Below, piece after piece: positions 35,869 to 45,031 of a stretch of DNA of 64,000 nucleotides (within the stretch, counting starts at the first letter, position 1; each line of letters starts with the position of its first letter). The notes beneath the pieces are model-generated. The model saw only the letters and a program-made list of their open reading frames with translations. It was not told the DNA's origin and did no database searches. Source of the DNA: Flavobacterium sp. WC2421 (GTDB lineage Bacteria; Bacteroidota; Bacteroidia; Flavobacteriales; Flavobacteriaceae); contig NZ_CP162004.1 in the NCBI RefSeq assembly GCF_040822115.1, positions 2,790,001 to 2,854,000 of the forward strand, read 5' to 3'. The position numbers were made by a program, and so were the translations under genes.

Positions 35869-37005
35869 ATGAATTTTGAAAATACAATAGAAACTGAAGA
35901 CTTAAATCATACTATTATAAAAACTGGTTTACATATCATATTAACTACTGACGAAGATGATTCGCGACCAGTATATATTTCAGGTAATTTTAATAATTGG
36001 CTTACCCAAGACAAAGAGTTTTTGATGGAGAAAATAGGTAATGGATTATATCATTATAAGTTTACTCATGATTATAATTATCCTGAAAAACTTCTATATA
36101 AATTTACAAAAGGAGATTGGAGTGAAGTAGAAATTGACCTAAGCGGAAATCGTACAGAAAATAGAGAGACTAATAAACATACTGGAATTCAGAACGAACA
36201 TGTAATTAGATGGAGGAAAAACTGGCTTCCATTTAAACAAAATTATTTACCGCAAGTTGTTTTAATATCGGATGAATTTGAAATTCCTCAGTTAAATAAA
36301 ACGAGAAAAATATGGGCATTATTGCCACATGATTACGATAATTCAAGTGAAAGTTACCCCGTAATGTATTTGCAGGATGCTCAAAATTTATTTAATGAAG
36401 AGGCAGAATATGGCAATTGGGAAATAGATAAAAAGTTGGCTGTAATGTCCGAATATAAAATTGGGAAAATCATTATTATTGCTATTGAACACGCTGAAGA
36501 AGATCGTATTAAAGAATACAATGTAGGTAAAACCGTTTTAGGAAAAGGACAAGGAAAAAAATATATAAAATTTCTAATAGAAACTTTAAAACCATTTGTT
36601 GATACCAATTTTAGAACAAAAAAAGACCGCAAAAATACAGGAATAGGAGGAAGCTCTATGGGCGGACTAATTAGTATTTTTAGTGGATTAAGATATCCAG
36701 ATGTATTTGGTCGCTTAATGATTTTCTCTCCTTCCTTATGGGTTAAACCAGACTTAAAAATTAAAGTTGATGATGAAAATAATTCAGATACAAAAATATA
36801 CTTGTATGCTGGTGGAGATGAAAGTGAAACAATGGTTTCTCATGTAAAAAATTTCAAAGAGCGCATCATCGCTAGTGAATTTGTTAAGGATAAAATGAAA
36901 ATTAATTTAAGTATTAATAAACAAGGGAAACATAACGAAATTTATTGGAGTGATGAATTTCCTAAAGCTATTGAGTGGCTATTTTTTAAAACAAAAGAAA
37001 ATTAA
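35869..37005 (+). CDS. Esterase (PF00756-type) with N-terminal carbohydrate-binding-like E-set domain
   Basis: A 378-aa cytoplasmic protein. The N-terminal part (about 15-100) has PVYISGNFNNWLTQDKEF and LYHYKFTHDY, the pattern of glycogen-binding/CBM48-like E-set domains. From about residue 125 an alpha/beta-hydrolase esterase follows, with YPVMYLQDAQNLFNEE, IIIIAIEH and the nucleophile elbow GIGGSSMGGLISIFSG (Ser about 263); SINKQGKHNEIYW provides the His. No signal peptide is seen. It abuts the M17 aminopeptidase gene (stop and start adjacent), and an ATP-grasp gene follows. The substrate is unknown, possibly a peptide or acyl conjugate. Confidence 0.8.
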   Translation: MNFENTIETEDLNHTIIKTGLHIILTTDEDDSRPVYISGNFNNWLTQDKEFLMEKIGNGLYHYKFTHDYNYPEKLLYKFTKGDWSEVEIDLSGNRTENRETNKHTGIQNEHVIRWRKNWLPFKQNYLPQVVLISDEFEIPQLNKTRKIWALLPHDYDNSSESYPVMYLQDAQNLFNEEAEYGNWEIDKKLAVMSEYKIGKIIIIAIEHAEEDRIKEYNVGKTVLGKGQGKKYIKFLIETLKPFVDTNFRTKKDRKNTGIGGSSMGGLISIFSGLRYPDVFGRLMIFSPSLWVKPDLKIKVDDENNSDTKIYLYAGGDESETMVSHVKNFKERIIASEFVKDKMKINLSINKQGKHNEIYWSDEFPKAIEWLFFKTKEN

Positions 37006-38436
37006 ATGAAAACAAAGAAAATTGCTAGTTTAGAAAATTTTGTAGGATCGGTGTTAATACCTGTCTTTGAAACCAATCCGAAAAATCTAATTCCAATCCA
37101 ATTTGGTGATTTATCCATTTCATCTAAAGTTTTTTATGGTAAAAAAGATACGCATTATCTGGCAGAGAAAAACGATACTACTTTTATTTTTATTGGGCTA
37201 GGAAAATCAATTGATTATAAATCTTTAAAGACCACTTTTCGTAGAATTGCAGTTAAAGAAAAAGAATCTTTTTCTAAACAAGTTGCTTTAAATATTCCAG
37301 AAGAATTCAGCGACGAACAAGTAGAAGCAGTAGTATCTGGATTACTTTTAGGTACATATAACTTAGGACACTATAAAAAACAAGTAGATCATCCGTTTTT
37401 GGATACTAATTTTGAATTGGAAATTGTATCGACCAAGGATTTTTCAGATGTGATAAATAAAGCAATAAAAATCGCTAAAGCACAATTAGAAACATTAGCT
37501 CTAGTAGATCTACCTCCAAATAAAGTAACTCCAAAATATTTAGCTAGTTGGGCGCAAGATAAAGGGACTAAATATGGATTTGATATTAAAGTGCTGGGTC
37601 TAGAAGCTTCAAAAATTGAAGGTTTAGGTGCTTTTTTGGCTGTTGGAAAAGGAAGTCAAAATGAACCACAGTTTGTCATTATGAGCTACACTCCAAAGAA
37701 AAATGCAGAAAAGTTAAAACACGTTGGATTAGTAGGAAAGGGAATCACTTTTGATACAGGGGGATTAAATATTAAAACGGCAGGAATGGTCCATATGAAA
37801 TGTGATATGGCAGGTGGAGCTGCTGTATTTGGCGCCATGCAGTTGATAGCCGATTTGCAATTACCAGTTCAAGTTACTGCAATTGTACCATGTGCTGAAA
37901 ATTCAGTAGATAAGACTTCTTTTTTACCTAGTGATGTGATTCAAAGTTATAGCGGGAATTCAATTGAAATTATTGATACAGATGCTGAAGGCCGACTTAT
38001 ATTAGCAGATGGTTTATCCTATTTAATCAAAAATTACCAACCCGAGTATATTGTAGATGTTGCGACTCTTACCGGTAGTAGTGTGGGTACTTTAGGGTAT
38101 GAATGTGGTGCTTTATTTACCAATAACGAAGTTGTTTCTAAAAAAATACAAGAAGCAGGAGATGCTGTAGGAGAGCGTTTATGGCCATTGCCACTTTGGG
38201 ATGTGTATAAACAAGATATTGAAAGCGACATCGCTGACGTTAAAAATTATAGTGGAAAACCAGTAGCAGGTGCGATCAGTGCTGCCAAATTTTTGGAATT
38301 TTTTACTCAAGAACACCCAGCGTGGGCGCATCTCGATGTTGCTGGAGTTGCATTTGGGGATGATGAATTTGCAAAAAGTAAACATGCTACTGCTTATGGT
38401 GTTCATTTATTAACTAAATTCATTGAAAATTTATAA
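37006..38436 (+). CDS. M17 leucyl aminopeptidase-family protein
   Basis: A 476-aa cytosolic metallopeptidase. The dizinc site is seen in GLVGKGITFDTGGLNIKTAG (about residues 241-260), CDMAGGAAVFGA and IDTDAEGRLILADGL (about 323-337, including the bicarbonate-site Arg). The N-terminal macro-like domain is normal in length. Substrate could be N-terminal residues of peptides or dipeptides. The start codon directly follows the esterase stop, and the ATP-grasp gene begins 5 nt after this stop, so these three form one operon. Confidence 0.93.
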   Translation: MKTKKIASLENFVGSVLIPVFETNPKNLIPIQFGDLSISSKVFYGKKDTHYLAEKNDTTFIFIGLGKSIDYKSLKTTFRRIAVKEKESFSKQVALNIPEEFSDEQVEAVVSGLLLGTYNLGHYKKQVDHPFLDTNFELEIVSTKDFSDVINKAIKIAKAQLETLALVDLPPNKVTPKYLASWAQDKGTKYGFDIKVLGLEASKIEGLGAFLAVGKGSQNEPQFVIMSYTPKKNAEKLKHVGLVGKGITFDTGGLNIKTAGMVHMKCDMAGGAAVFGAMQLIADLQLPVQVTAIVPCAENSVDKTSFLPSDVIQSYSGNSIEIIDTDAEGRLILADGLSYLIKNYQPEYIVDVATLTGSSVGTLGYECGALFTNNEVVSKKIQEAGDAVGERLWPLPLWDVYKQDIESDIADVKNYSGKPVAGAISAAKFLEFFTQEHPAWAHLDVAGVAFGDDEFAKSKHATAYGVHLLTKFIENL

Positions 38437-38441
38437 AGCTT

Positions 38442-39656
38442 ATGGAAAATGCTAAAACCTTCATTTGTATTTCGAACTATTTCAAAGGAGCCGATTTTTT
38501 GACTCATTTAAAAAGTCTTGGAAATAAAGTATACCTAATTACCAGTGAAAAATTAAGAGATAAACCTTGGCCACATGAAGCTATAGAAGAAACTTTTTAT
38601 ATGCAGGGCCAAGATACCGATTGGAATTTAGAGCATTTATTATTAGGTGTTGGTAATTTAATGAAATCCAATAAAATAGATGCCATAGTTGCTTTGGATG
38701 ATTATGATGTTGAGAAAGCAACATATCTTAGGGAAAACTTGCGTATTGATGGGATGGGTCAAACTACGGGACGCTATTTTAGAGACAAACTAGCTATGCG
38801 TATGAGAGCAAAAAGTTGTGGAATACCAAATCCCGCATTTTGTTCTTTATTCAATGATCATGATATCAATACATTTGTGGATACTGTTCCAGCTCCGTGG
38901 GTCTTAAAGCCACGTTCAGAAGCTTCAGCTTCAGGGATAATTAAAGTATATGACAAAGAAACTTTATGGATACATATCAACGAAATGGGTAATAATCGTT
39001 TCAAATATTTATTAGAACAATTTAAACCTGGAGATGTATACCATTGTGACAGTTTAATTTTAGATAAAAAAGTAATATTTAGCATAACATCTAAATATTT
39101 AGCTACACCCATGGAAATTTCACAAGGTGGAGGTGTATTTAGAAGTTCAAATATCCCGTATGGTTCTGATGATGATGTAGCAATTAAAGAAGTAAATGAA
39201 CAAGTCATGAAAGGTTTTGGTTTAAAACATGGTGCTGCACATACTGAATTTATAAAATGCAATGAAGATGGTGAAATCTACTTTTTAGAAACGTCATCTA
39301 GAGTAGGAGGTGCCCATTTAGCAGAAATGGTTGCTGCAGCTTCTAATATTAATTTATGGAAAGAGTGGGCGGCAATTGAGGACGCTTTGGTAAAAGGAAA
39401 AAAATATAAATTACCAAAAGTAAAAAAAGAATATGCTGGTATCGTTTTGACTTTATCAAAATATCAGCACCCTGATTTATCTTCTTTTTCAGACCCCGAA
39501 GTTTGTTTTAAAGTTCCTTTAGAGTATCATGCCGGTTTAATTGTACAATCTGATAAAAATGAAAGAATATTGGAGTTACTAAATGACTATGTTGATCGCT
39601 TATTAGCTGATTTTTCAGTAGTCCTAAAACAAGAAAAAATAGTCAAACTTCATTAA
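38442..39656 (+). CDS. ATP-grasp ligase (carnosine-synthase-like)
   Basis: A 404-aa ATP-grasp enzyme. The N-terminal pre-grasp domain (1-110) is followed by APWVLKPRSEASASGIIKVY (ATP-binding Lys and Ser/Gly loop, about 147-166). The metal-binding C-terminal core shows HTEFIKCNEDGEIYFLETSS RVGG-type sequence (Glu and Asn-equivalent ligands, about 266-290). Such enzymes make amide bonds between amino acids or small carboxylates and amines through acyl-phosphates. As last gene of an esterase-M17-ATP-grasp operon it could build a small peptide that the peptidase recycles (inference). Confidence 0.85.
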   Translation: MENAKTFICISNYFKGADFLTHLKSLGNKVYLITSEKLRDKPWPHEAIEETFYMQGQDTDWNLEHLLLGVGNLMKSNKIDAIVALDDYDVEKATYLRENLRIDGMGQTTGRYFRDKLAMRMRAKSCGIPNPAFCSLFNDHDINTFVDTVPAPWVLKPRSEASASGIIKVYDKETLWIHINEMGNNRFKYLLEQFKPGDVYHCDSLILDKKVIFSITSKYLATPMEISQGGGVFRSSNIPYGSDDDVAIKEVNEQVMKGFGLKHGAAHTEFIKCNEDGEIYFLETSSRVGGAHLAEMVAAASNINLWKEWAAIEDALVKGKKYKLPKVKKEYAGIVLTLSKYQHPDLSSFSDPEVCFKVPLEYHAGLIVQSDKNERILELLNDYVDRLLADFSVVLKQEKIVKLH

Positions 39657-39706
39657 TTCTCAGTTTTTAAAAACTACAAAAAAAATATTTATATCCTCAC
39701 AATTTC

Positions 39707-41362
39707 ATGAAAAAGTATTTCGCATCCATTTTTTTATTTTTACTGTTTTTACAAAATAGTACGGCTCAAGGTCTTTTATCAAAGTCTGAATTACAATTTA
39801 CTAGACAGGATACTTTACGAGGAAGTATTACAAAAGAGAGAGCGTGGTGGGATGTGAAAAAGTATCATTTAGATATTAAAGTTAATCCTTCAGATAGCAC
39901 AATTACAGGGTCTAACACTATTACATATAAAGTATTAGAAGAGTATAATAAGATGCAGGTAGATTTACAAAATCCAATGGAAATCTATAAAGTAATTCAA
40001 GATGGCAAAACGCTAAAATATACCCAAGAAGGAAATGCCTTTTTTATTGATTTAGTTTCACCACAAATTATTGGTGCCACAAAAGAACTTATTGTTTTTT
40101 ACGGAGGAAAACCAAAAGTTGCAGTAAATCCACCTTGGGATGGAGGAATCACTTGGAAAAAAGATTCTAACAATAATTTATTTATAGCTTCGTCTTGTCA
40201 AGGATTGGGAGCCAGTGTTTGGTGGCCCAATAAAGATCATATGTATGACGAAGTGGAAAATATGCTGATTAGCGTAAATGTGCCAGGAAATTTGATGGAT
40301 GTTTCCAATGGTCGTTTGCTAAGCGTAAAAAAATTAAAAGATGGAACAAAAACGTACAATTGGTATGTTTCAAACCCTATTAATAATTATGGAGTCAACA
40401 TAAACATTGGGGATTATGTTACTTTTTCTGAAAAATACAAAGGAGAAAAAGGAGATCTAGATTGCAGTTATTATGTACTGAGAGATAATTTGGCTAAAGC
40501 CAAAGAGCAATTCAAAGACGTTCCGCGCATGCTTAAAGCTTTTGAACATTGGTTTGGCCCTTATCCTTTTTATGAAGATAGTTATAAACTTGTTGAAGCG
40601 CCTTATTTAGGAATGGAACATCAAAGTTCCGTTACATATGGTAATGGTTTTAAAAATGGATATCGAGGTCGAGATTTAAGTGGAACTGGCTGGGGTCTAA
40701 AATTTGATTTTATAATTATTCATGAATCGGGACACGAATGGTTTGCTAATAATATAACATATCGAGATATTGCTGATATGTGGATCCATGAAAGCTTTAC
40801 CAATTATGCAGAAAGTCTTTTTGTAGAATATTATTATGGAAAAGAAGCGGGAGCCGAGTATGTTAGAGGTACAAGAAAAGGAATTAAGAATGATAAGCCA
40901 ATCATTGGAAATTACGATGTAAACAATGAAGGTTCTGGCGATATGTATCCTAAGGGAGGAAATATGTTACATACAATTCGCCAAATTGTAAATAATGATG
41001 AAAAATGGCGTTCTATCCTTAGAGGATTAAACAGTACTTTTTACCATCAAACAGTAACTACAAAACAAATTGAAGATTATTTGACAACAGCAGTTGGAAT
41101 TGACTTATCAACCGTTTTTAATCAATACTTAAGAGATACTCATATTCCAACTTTAGAATATTATTTCAAAGAAAACAAATTGGGTTTTCGTTGGACAAAT
41201 TGTGTAAAAGGATTTAATATGCCAGTAAAAGTTTTAATTGATGGAAAAGAAAAATGGTTAAAACCTAATACTGGATGGAGTACTGAAACTGCTGAATTCA
41301 AAATAAAAAAATTACAAATAGACAAGGATTTTTATGTAGCAGGATTTGATATTTCAGAATAA
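39707..41362 (+). CDS. Secreted M1-family metallopeptidase
   Basis: A 551-aa peptidase with signal peptide MKKYFASIFLFLLFLQNSTAQ. The catalytic zinc motif is HESGHEWFANN (His339) with the third ligand Glu in WIHESFTNYAES 18 residues later. The exopeptidase-type YLGMEHQSSVTYGNG (GxMEN-like) precedes it. It lacks the large C-terminal domain of aminopeptidase N, as is usual for Bacteroidetes versions of this size. It should act on peptides in the periplasm or outside. It is 50 nt after the ATP-grasp gene and may share its transcript. Confidence 0.93.
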   Translation: MKKYFASIFLFLLFLQNSTAQGLLSKSELQFTRQDTLRGSITKERAWWDVKKYHLDIKVNPSDSTITGSNTITYKVLEEYNKMQVDLQNPMEIYKVIQDGKTLKYTQEGNAFFIDLVSPQIIGATKELIVFYGGKPKVAVNPPWDGGITWKKDSNNNLFIASSCQGLGASVWWPNKDHMYDEVENMLISVNVPGNLMDVSNGRLLSVKKLKDGTKTYNWYVSNPINNYGVNINIGDYVTFSEKYKGEKGDLDCSYYVLRDNLAKAKEQFKDVPRMLKAFEHWFGPYPFYEDSYKLVEAPYLGMEHQSSVTYGNGFKNGYRGRDLSGTGWGLKFDFIIIHESGHEWFANNITYRDIADMWIHESFTNYAESLFVEYYYGKEAGAEYVRGTRKGIKNDKPIIGNYDVNNEGSGDMYPKGGNMLHTIRQIVNNDEKWRSILRGLNSTFYHQTVTTKQIEDYLTTAVGIDLSTVFNQYLRDTHIPTLEYYFKENKLGFRWTNCVKGFNMPVKVLIDGKEKWLKPNTGWSTETAEFKIKKLQIDKDFYVAGFDISE

Positions 41363-41421
41363 ATTTTGCTAATTTTACCTCAGTTTTTTAAAATAATCAA
41401 CTGTAAAATACTTTTCAAATC

Positions 41422-42096
41422 ATGAAAAATTCAGCCATAAAATTGTTTTCTTTATTATTTGTTAGTCATTTTGCAATGGGTCAAACTAATGTTAAGAATC
41501 AAGATCTAGCAATTGCGAACACCAGTACTTTGGGTGATACAATAGCAATCGCTAAGTCAAGTGAAATGCTTAATGAGGATTTATATTGGACAATAGTTGA
41601 AAACTCAATAAAACAAACTACAAACCAAGAGGACCAAGAGCTTTTTTTAATTTCAGAAATTGAAAAGTTAAGCCCAAAAGAAATGATTGGTTTTCGTTTA
41701 AGAACTGACAAACTTCTTTTTGACACTTATAATGAAAATTTATGGTGTGCAGCATATATTATCAACGGTGGTTGTTCTGATGGTGGTTTTGAATATTTTA
41801 GATGTTGGTTAATTGCTAAGGGAAAAGATGCATTCTATAAAGTAAAAGATAATCCTGATGCCCTAATTAATTTAGTAACAAAAGGGCAGGAGAACTATGA
41901 GTTTGAAGGTTTTTGGTATGTGGCGATGAATGCTTTTAAAAACAAAACCGATAAAGAATTATTCTCTTATATAGATTACGATAGATTTGTTACAAATGAT
42001 GAAAATTACCCTGTTTTGAAATTTTCATGGAATGTCGACGAACCTAATACTATGGGAGTAATTTGCCCTATTTTATTTAAAAATCTTTGGAAATAA
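41422..42096 (+). CDS. DUF4240 protein with signal peptide
   Basis: A 224-aa protein with a signal peptide of about 20 residues (ending FAMGQ). The DUF4240 core (about 50-195) begins NEDLYWTIVENSIKQT and includes INGGCSDGGFEYFRCWLIAK (about 113-132). Unlike most DUF4240 members, which are cytosolic, this one seems exported. Function unknown. It is 59 nt downstream of the M1 peptidase gene and convergent with the AraC regulator. Confidence 0.8.
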   Translation: MKNSAIKLFSLLFVSHFAMGQTNVKNQDLAIANTSTLGDTIAIAKSSEMLNEDLYWTIVENSIKQTTNQEDQELFLISEIEKLSPKEMIGFRLRTDKLLFDTYNENLWCAAYIINGGCSDGGFEYFRCWLIAKGKDAFYKVKDNPDALINLVTKGQENYEFEGFWYVAMNAFKNKTDKELFSYIDYDRFVTNDENYPVLKFSWNVDEPNTMGVICPILFKNLWK

Positions 42097-42108
42097 AATA
42101 ACAAACAA

Positions 42109-42945
42109 TTATTTTTTCTTAAATTGAATAGGGTTTTTACCAACTACCTTTTTAAAAATTCGATTAAAATAAGATAAACTTTCAAATCCACATTCATAAC
42201 AGGTCTCTGTCACATTTTTATCGCTTTTTAACAGCCTTTTAGCTTGCTCGATTCGATACTGATTAAGGAATTCTATAAAAGTTAATTGCGTCATTTTTTT
42301 AAAATAGCGACAAAAAGCAGCTTTAGATAAATTCGTTTTTTCGGCTATTTCTTCTAATGAAATGGGTCTTTGAAAGTTTTCTTCAATAAATTCGTAAACA
42401 ATTTTCAATCGCAATTGCTCTTTGTTATTATACATGTTTTCAAAGGGAACATCATGTAAAAGTGTCATTTCAGTAGAATTTGCAAGTAATTGAAATAGAC
42501 TCAGTACTTCTATAAATTGCTCGAAATGAGATAATAAATGTAACTTTTGGAGTCTTTTACCAACTGTTTCTTTGATTTTCCCATTAAAACAAATCACTCT
42601 TTTAGAATTCTCAAAGAATTGATAAATTGATGCTAACTCAGGAGTAACTGCCAAATCATTTTTGAAAAAATCTTCGTTTACTTGTAAAACTACTTTTTCA
42701 TATTCTGTTTTTATTCCATAATCGAAATTCAAATGTGGAATATTAGATCCTATAAAGACCAAGTCACTTCCTTCAAAATTACCCACATGATTTCCTACAC
42801 GTCTTGTTCCACTTGGGGCAACGATAAAAGTTAGTTCAAATTCAGGGTGAAAATGCCAATAATAGAAATCGTTCAATTTTGGATTTACTAATATTCGGAA
42901 TGAGCTTCCTGCTAATCTTTTTATGTCTTCAAAAACTATTTTCAT
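42109..42945 (-). CDS. AraC-family regulator with cupin domain
   Basis: A 278-aa regulator. The N-terminal cupin-like sensor (about 1-110) includes YYWHFHPEFELTFIV and HVGNFEGSDLVFIGSNIPH, typical of sugar-sensing AraC proteins. The two helix-turn-helix motifs lie at 180-278 (ISLEEIAEKTNLSKAAFCRYFK and VTETCYECGFESLSYFNRIF, here named by their first and last parts). It is transcribed divergently from the PhyH-type gene and is next to the large glycoside locus, which it may control (inference). Confidence 0.9.
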   Translation of the reverse strand: MKIVFEDIKRLAGSSFRILVNPKLNDFYYWHFHPEFELTFIVAPSGTRRVGNHVGNFEGSDLVFIGSNIPHLNFDYGIKTEYEKVVLQVNEDFFKNDLAVTPELASIYQFFENSKRVICFNGKIKETVGKRLQKLHLLSHFEQFIEVLSLFQLLANSTEMTLLHDVPFENMYNNKEQLRLKIVYEFIEENFQRPISLEEIAEKTNLSKAAFCRYFKKMTQLTFIEFLNQYRIEQAKRLLKSDKNVTETCYECGFESLSYFNRIFKKVVGKNPIQFKKK

Positions 42946-43064
42946 TTTTATTTAAAACTATTAATTGTTCAAAAATATACATAATAACGATTAAAAGTAG
43001 TAAATAAATCAATATTGTACAAATAGAAGAGAATTTTGTAGAAATTAATGGCATTCATTTTTTA

Positions 43065-43072
43065 TAATTTTG
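43065..43072 (+). promoter_or_regulatory. -7 promoter element of the PhyH-type gene
   Basis: TAATTTTG fits TAnnTTTG, 30 nt before the start. TTTG at 43035 is 26 nt upstream, longer than usual, so an activator such as the divergent AraC may be needed. Confidence 0.5.
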
Positions 43073-43102
43073 AATTATTAATAATAACTAAATATTCAAA
43101 TA

Positions 43103-44101
43103 ATGGAAAATAAGGAAAAAACAATGACACCAAATATGGTGCCTACGATGGCAAATAATAATGCTCATAAAGACATTCCTGGAAATCCTTCAACGGCAAA
43201 ATCGAGTACTTTAAAATTGAATGATCGTTCTGATGGGAAGCCCTTACGTTTATTAACAGAAGATGATTGGATATTTTGGAAAGTCAACGGATATATTGTG
43301 ATAAAAAATGCTGTTCCAAAAGAGAATGCTAAAAAGATGGCTGACTTTTTATGGGAATTTGAAGAAAAAAATCAAAATGACCCCGAAACTTGGTACGCTC
43401 CACCAAGAGCCGAAATGCAAATGAAAGAACTTACTAATAGTGGTATGGTCGAAGTGTACAATCACCAATACCAGTGGGATAATAGACAAATGCAGAAAGT
43501 ATATGACGCATTTGTTGATATCTGGGGAACTGAGAAATTATGGGTGACTATTGATAGAGCTAATCTCAATTTGCCAATCAGACCTGGTTTTGATTTTAAA
43601 GGATTTATTCATTGGGATTATGATCCTGACACCAAGCCACAAAACGTTCAAGGAGTTCTTGCCTTAGCTGATCAAACGGATGAAAATATGGGAGGTTTTC
43701 AATGTATTCCTGATTTATATCGCAATTATGATACCTGGAAATTAACACAACCCGAAGATCGTAACCGTTTTAAACCAGATGTAACAGGATTAGAAGATAA
43801 ATTTGTAAAAGTAAAAATGGAAGCTGGGGATTTATTAATTTTCAATAGTACACAGCCACATGGGATACGGCCTAATATAACAAAGGATAAAGTGAGAATG
43901 GCACAATATATTTCTATGATGCCAGCAGAAGAAGATAATGAAGAGCTTAAACAATGGCGTATTAATTCTTGGAAAAATAGGGTGGCACCTGAAGGATATG
44001 CTTTTCCGGGAGATCCACGCAAATGGGAACAAACTAAATATGAAACTGCAGAGTTGACCGATTTAGGTAAAAAATTATTAGGACTTGATAAATGGGAATA
44101 A
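43103..44101 (+). CDS. PhyH-type Fe(II)/2-oxoglutarate dioxygenase
   Basis: A 332-aa cupin-fold dioxygenase of the phytanoyl-CoA dioxygenase superfamily. The iron facial triad is His170 and Asp172 in FIHWDYD and His253 in QPHGIRPN, with Arg256 placed to bind 2-oxoglutarate. The N-terminal 45 residues are polar and probably disordered. PhyH proteins hydroxylate small molecules; none here points to phytanoyl-CoA. Convergent with the glycoside locus across a shared terminator and divergent from an AraC gene, it may modify a sugar, inositol or glycoside substrate (inference). Confidence 0.85.
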   Translation: MENKEKTMTPNMVPTMANNNAHKDIPGNPSTAKSSTLKLNDRSDGKPLRLLTEDDWIFWKVNGYIVIKNAVPKENAKKMADFLWEFEEKNQNDPETWYAPPRAEMQMKELTNSGMVEVYNHQYQWDNRQMQKVYDAFVDIWGTEKLWVTIDRANLNLPIRPGFDFKGFIHWDYDPDTKPQNVQGVLALADQTDENMGGFQCIPDLYRNYDTWKLTQPEDRNRFKPDVTGLEDKFVKVKMEAGDLLIFNSTQPHGIRPNITKDKVRMAQYISMMPAEEDNEELKQWRINSWKNRVAPEGYAFPGDPRKWEQTKYETAELTDLGKKLLGLDKWE

Positions 44102-44131
44102 AAAAAGGGATACGAAAAGTATCCCTTTTTT
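44101..44131. terminator. Bidirectional intrinsic terminator
   Basis: AAAAAAGGGATAC (44101-44113) pairs perfectly with GTATCCCTTTTTT (44119-44131) around GAAAA. It serves the PhyH gene and the convergent nine-gene operon. Confidence 0.93.
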
Positions 44132-44137
44132 GTGGCT

Positions 44138-45013
44138 TTATATTAAGTTGTTCTTTATATAATTATAACTAGCAGCTGCAGATTCTATTGGATTAGGAAT
44201 GTAGTTACTTTCATGTTCCAAAAAGAAACGTTTCATTCCAGAAAGTTCCGATTGAGCAAAAATAGATTTAAAGTCAATAGTTCCAGTTCCTATCACAGCA
44301 TTAAATTCATGATTGGCTTTATCCATATCTTTTACATGCCACATTTTAAAACGGCCTGGATGTTCTTTAAATAATTGCAATGGATCATGGCCTGCACGTA
44401 CTACCCAATATAAATCCATTTCAAAATCAACTAATTTTTTATCAGTTTCATTTAGTAAAATTTCATAACCATTAGTTGCTCCGAATTTAGTAAATTCAAA
44501 ATCATGATTGTGATATGCTAATTTTAAACCAGCGGCCTTGCAAATTTCGGCTGCTTTATTAACTTTTAAGGCTAATTTTTTATAATCATCCCCAGTTTTA
44601 CCTCTTAAGTTCTCCACAACATAAGGAACAGTAATGTATTCACTACCTAATATATTAGCTGCTTCAGTGTAGGACTTAATTACATCTGTATTACCATTTT
44701 CTATATAACCATTAAAATCAAAATGATTACTCGTTGCTTTTAAATCATTGTCACAAAGCATTTTTTTGAAATCCTTAACTGATGTCCCAAAAAAACCTTT
44801 TGTGGGAGAAAAACCAAAAGTTTCCACTTCGTTAAATCCTATTTTTCCAACTTGAGCCAATACTTCTTTAACATCTTTTGGAAAAGTATCTCTCAATGTC
44901 CATAATTGAATTCCAATCGCTTTCTTTTTTGCAGCAAATGCAAAGGAAGGGGCAATGGCTAATGCACTTAGCGCCAAGCCACTATTTATTAAAAAATCTC
45001 TTCTTTTTATCAT
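44138..45013 (-). CDS. Exported TIM-barrel sugar isomerase/epimerase
   Basis: A 291-aa AP-endonuclease-2/xylose isomerase-like barrel with a twin-arginine-type signal (MIKRRDFLINSGLALSALA). Barrel and metal-binding features are IGIQLWTLRDTFP, LKLAYHNHDFEF, VDFEMDLYWV, MWHVKDMD and FFLEHE. It is the last gene of the minus-strand glycoside locus. Tat export implies a folded metalloenzyme working in the periplasm. Relatives include 3-keto-sugar epimerases/lyases; the exact reaction is unassigned. Confidence 0.87.
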   Translation of the reverse strand: MIKRRDFLINSGLALSALAIAPSFAFAAKKKAIGIQLWTLRDTFPKDVKEVLAQVGKIGFNEVETFGFSPTKGFFGTSVKDFKKMLCDNDLKATSNHFDFNGYIENGNTDVIKSYTEAANILGSEYITVPYVVENLRGKTGDDYKKLALKVNKAAEICKAAGLKLAYHNHDFEFTKFGATNGYEILLNETDKKLVDFEMDLYWVVRAGHDPLQLFKEHPGRFKMWHVKDMDKANHEFNAVIGTGTIDFKSIFAQSELSGMKRFFLEHESNYIPNPIESAAASYNYIKNNLI

Positions 45014-45031
45014 GAGTTTGTTTTTAGTTTA

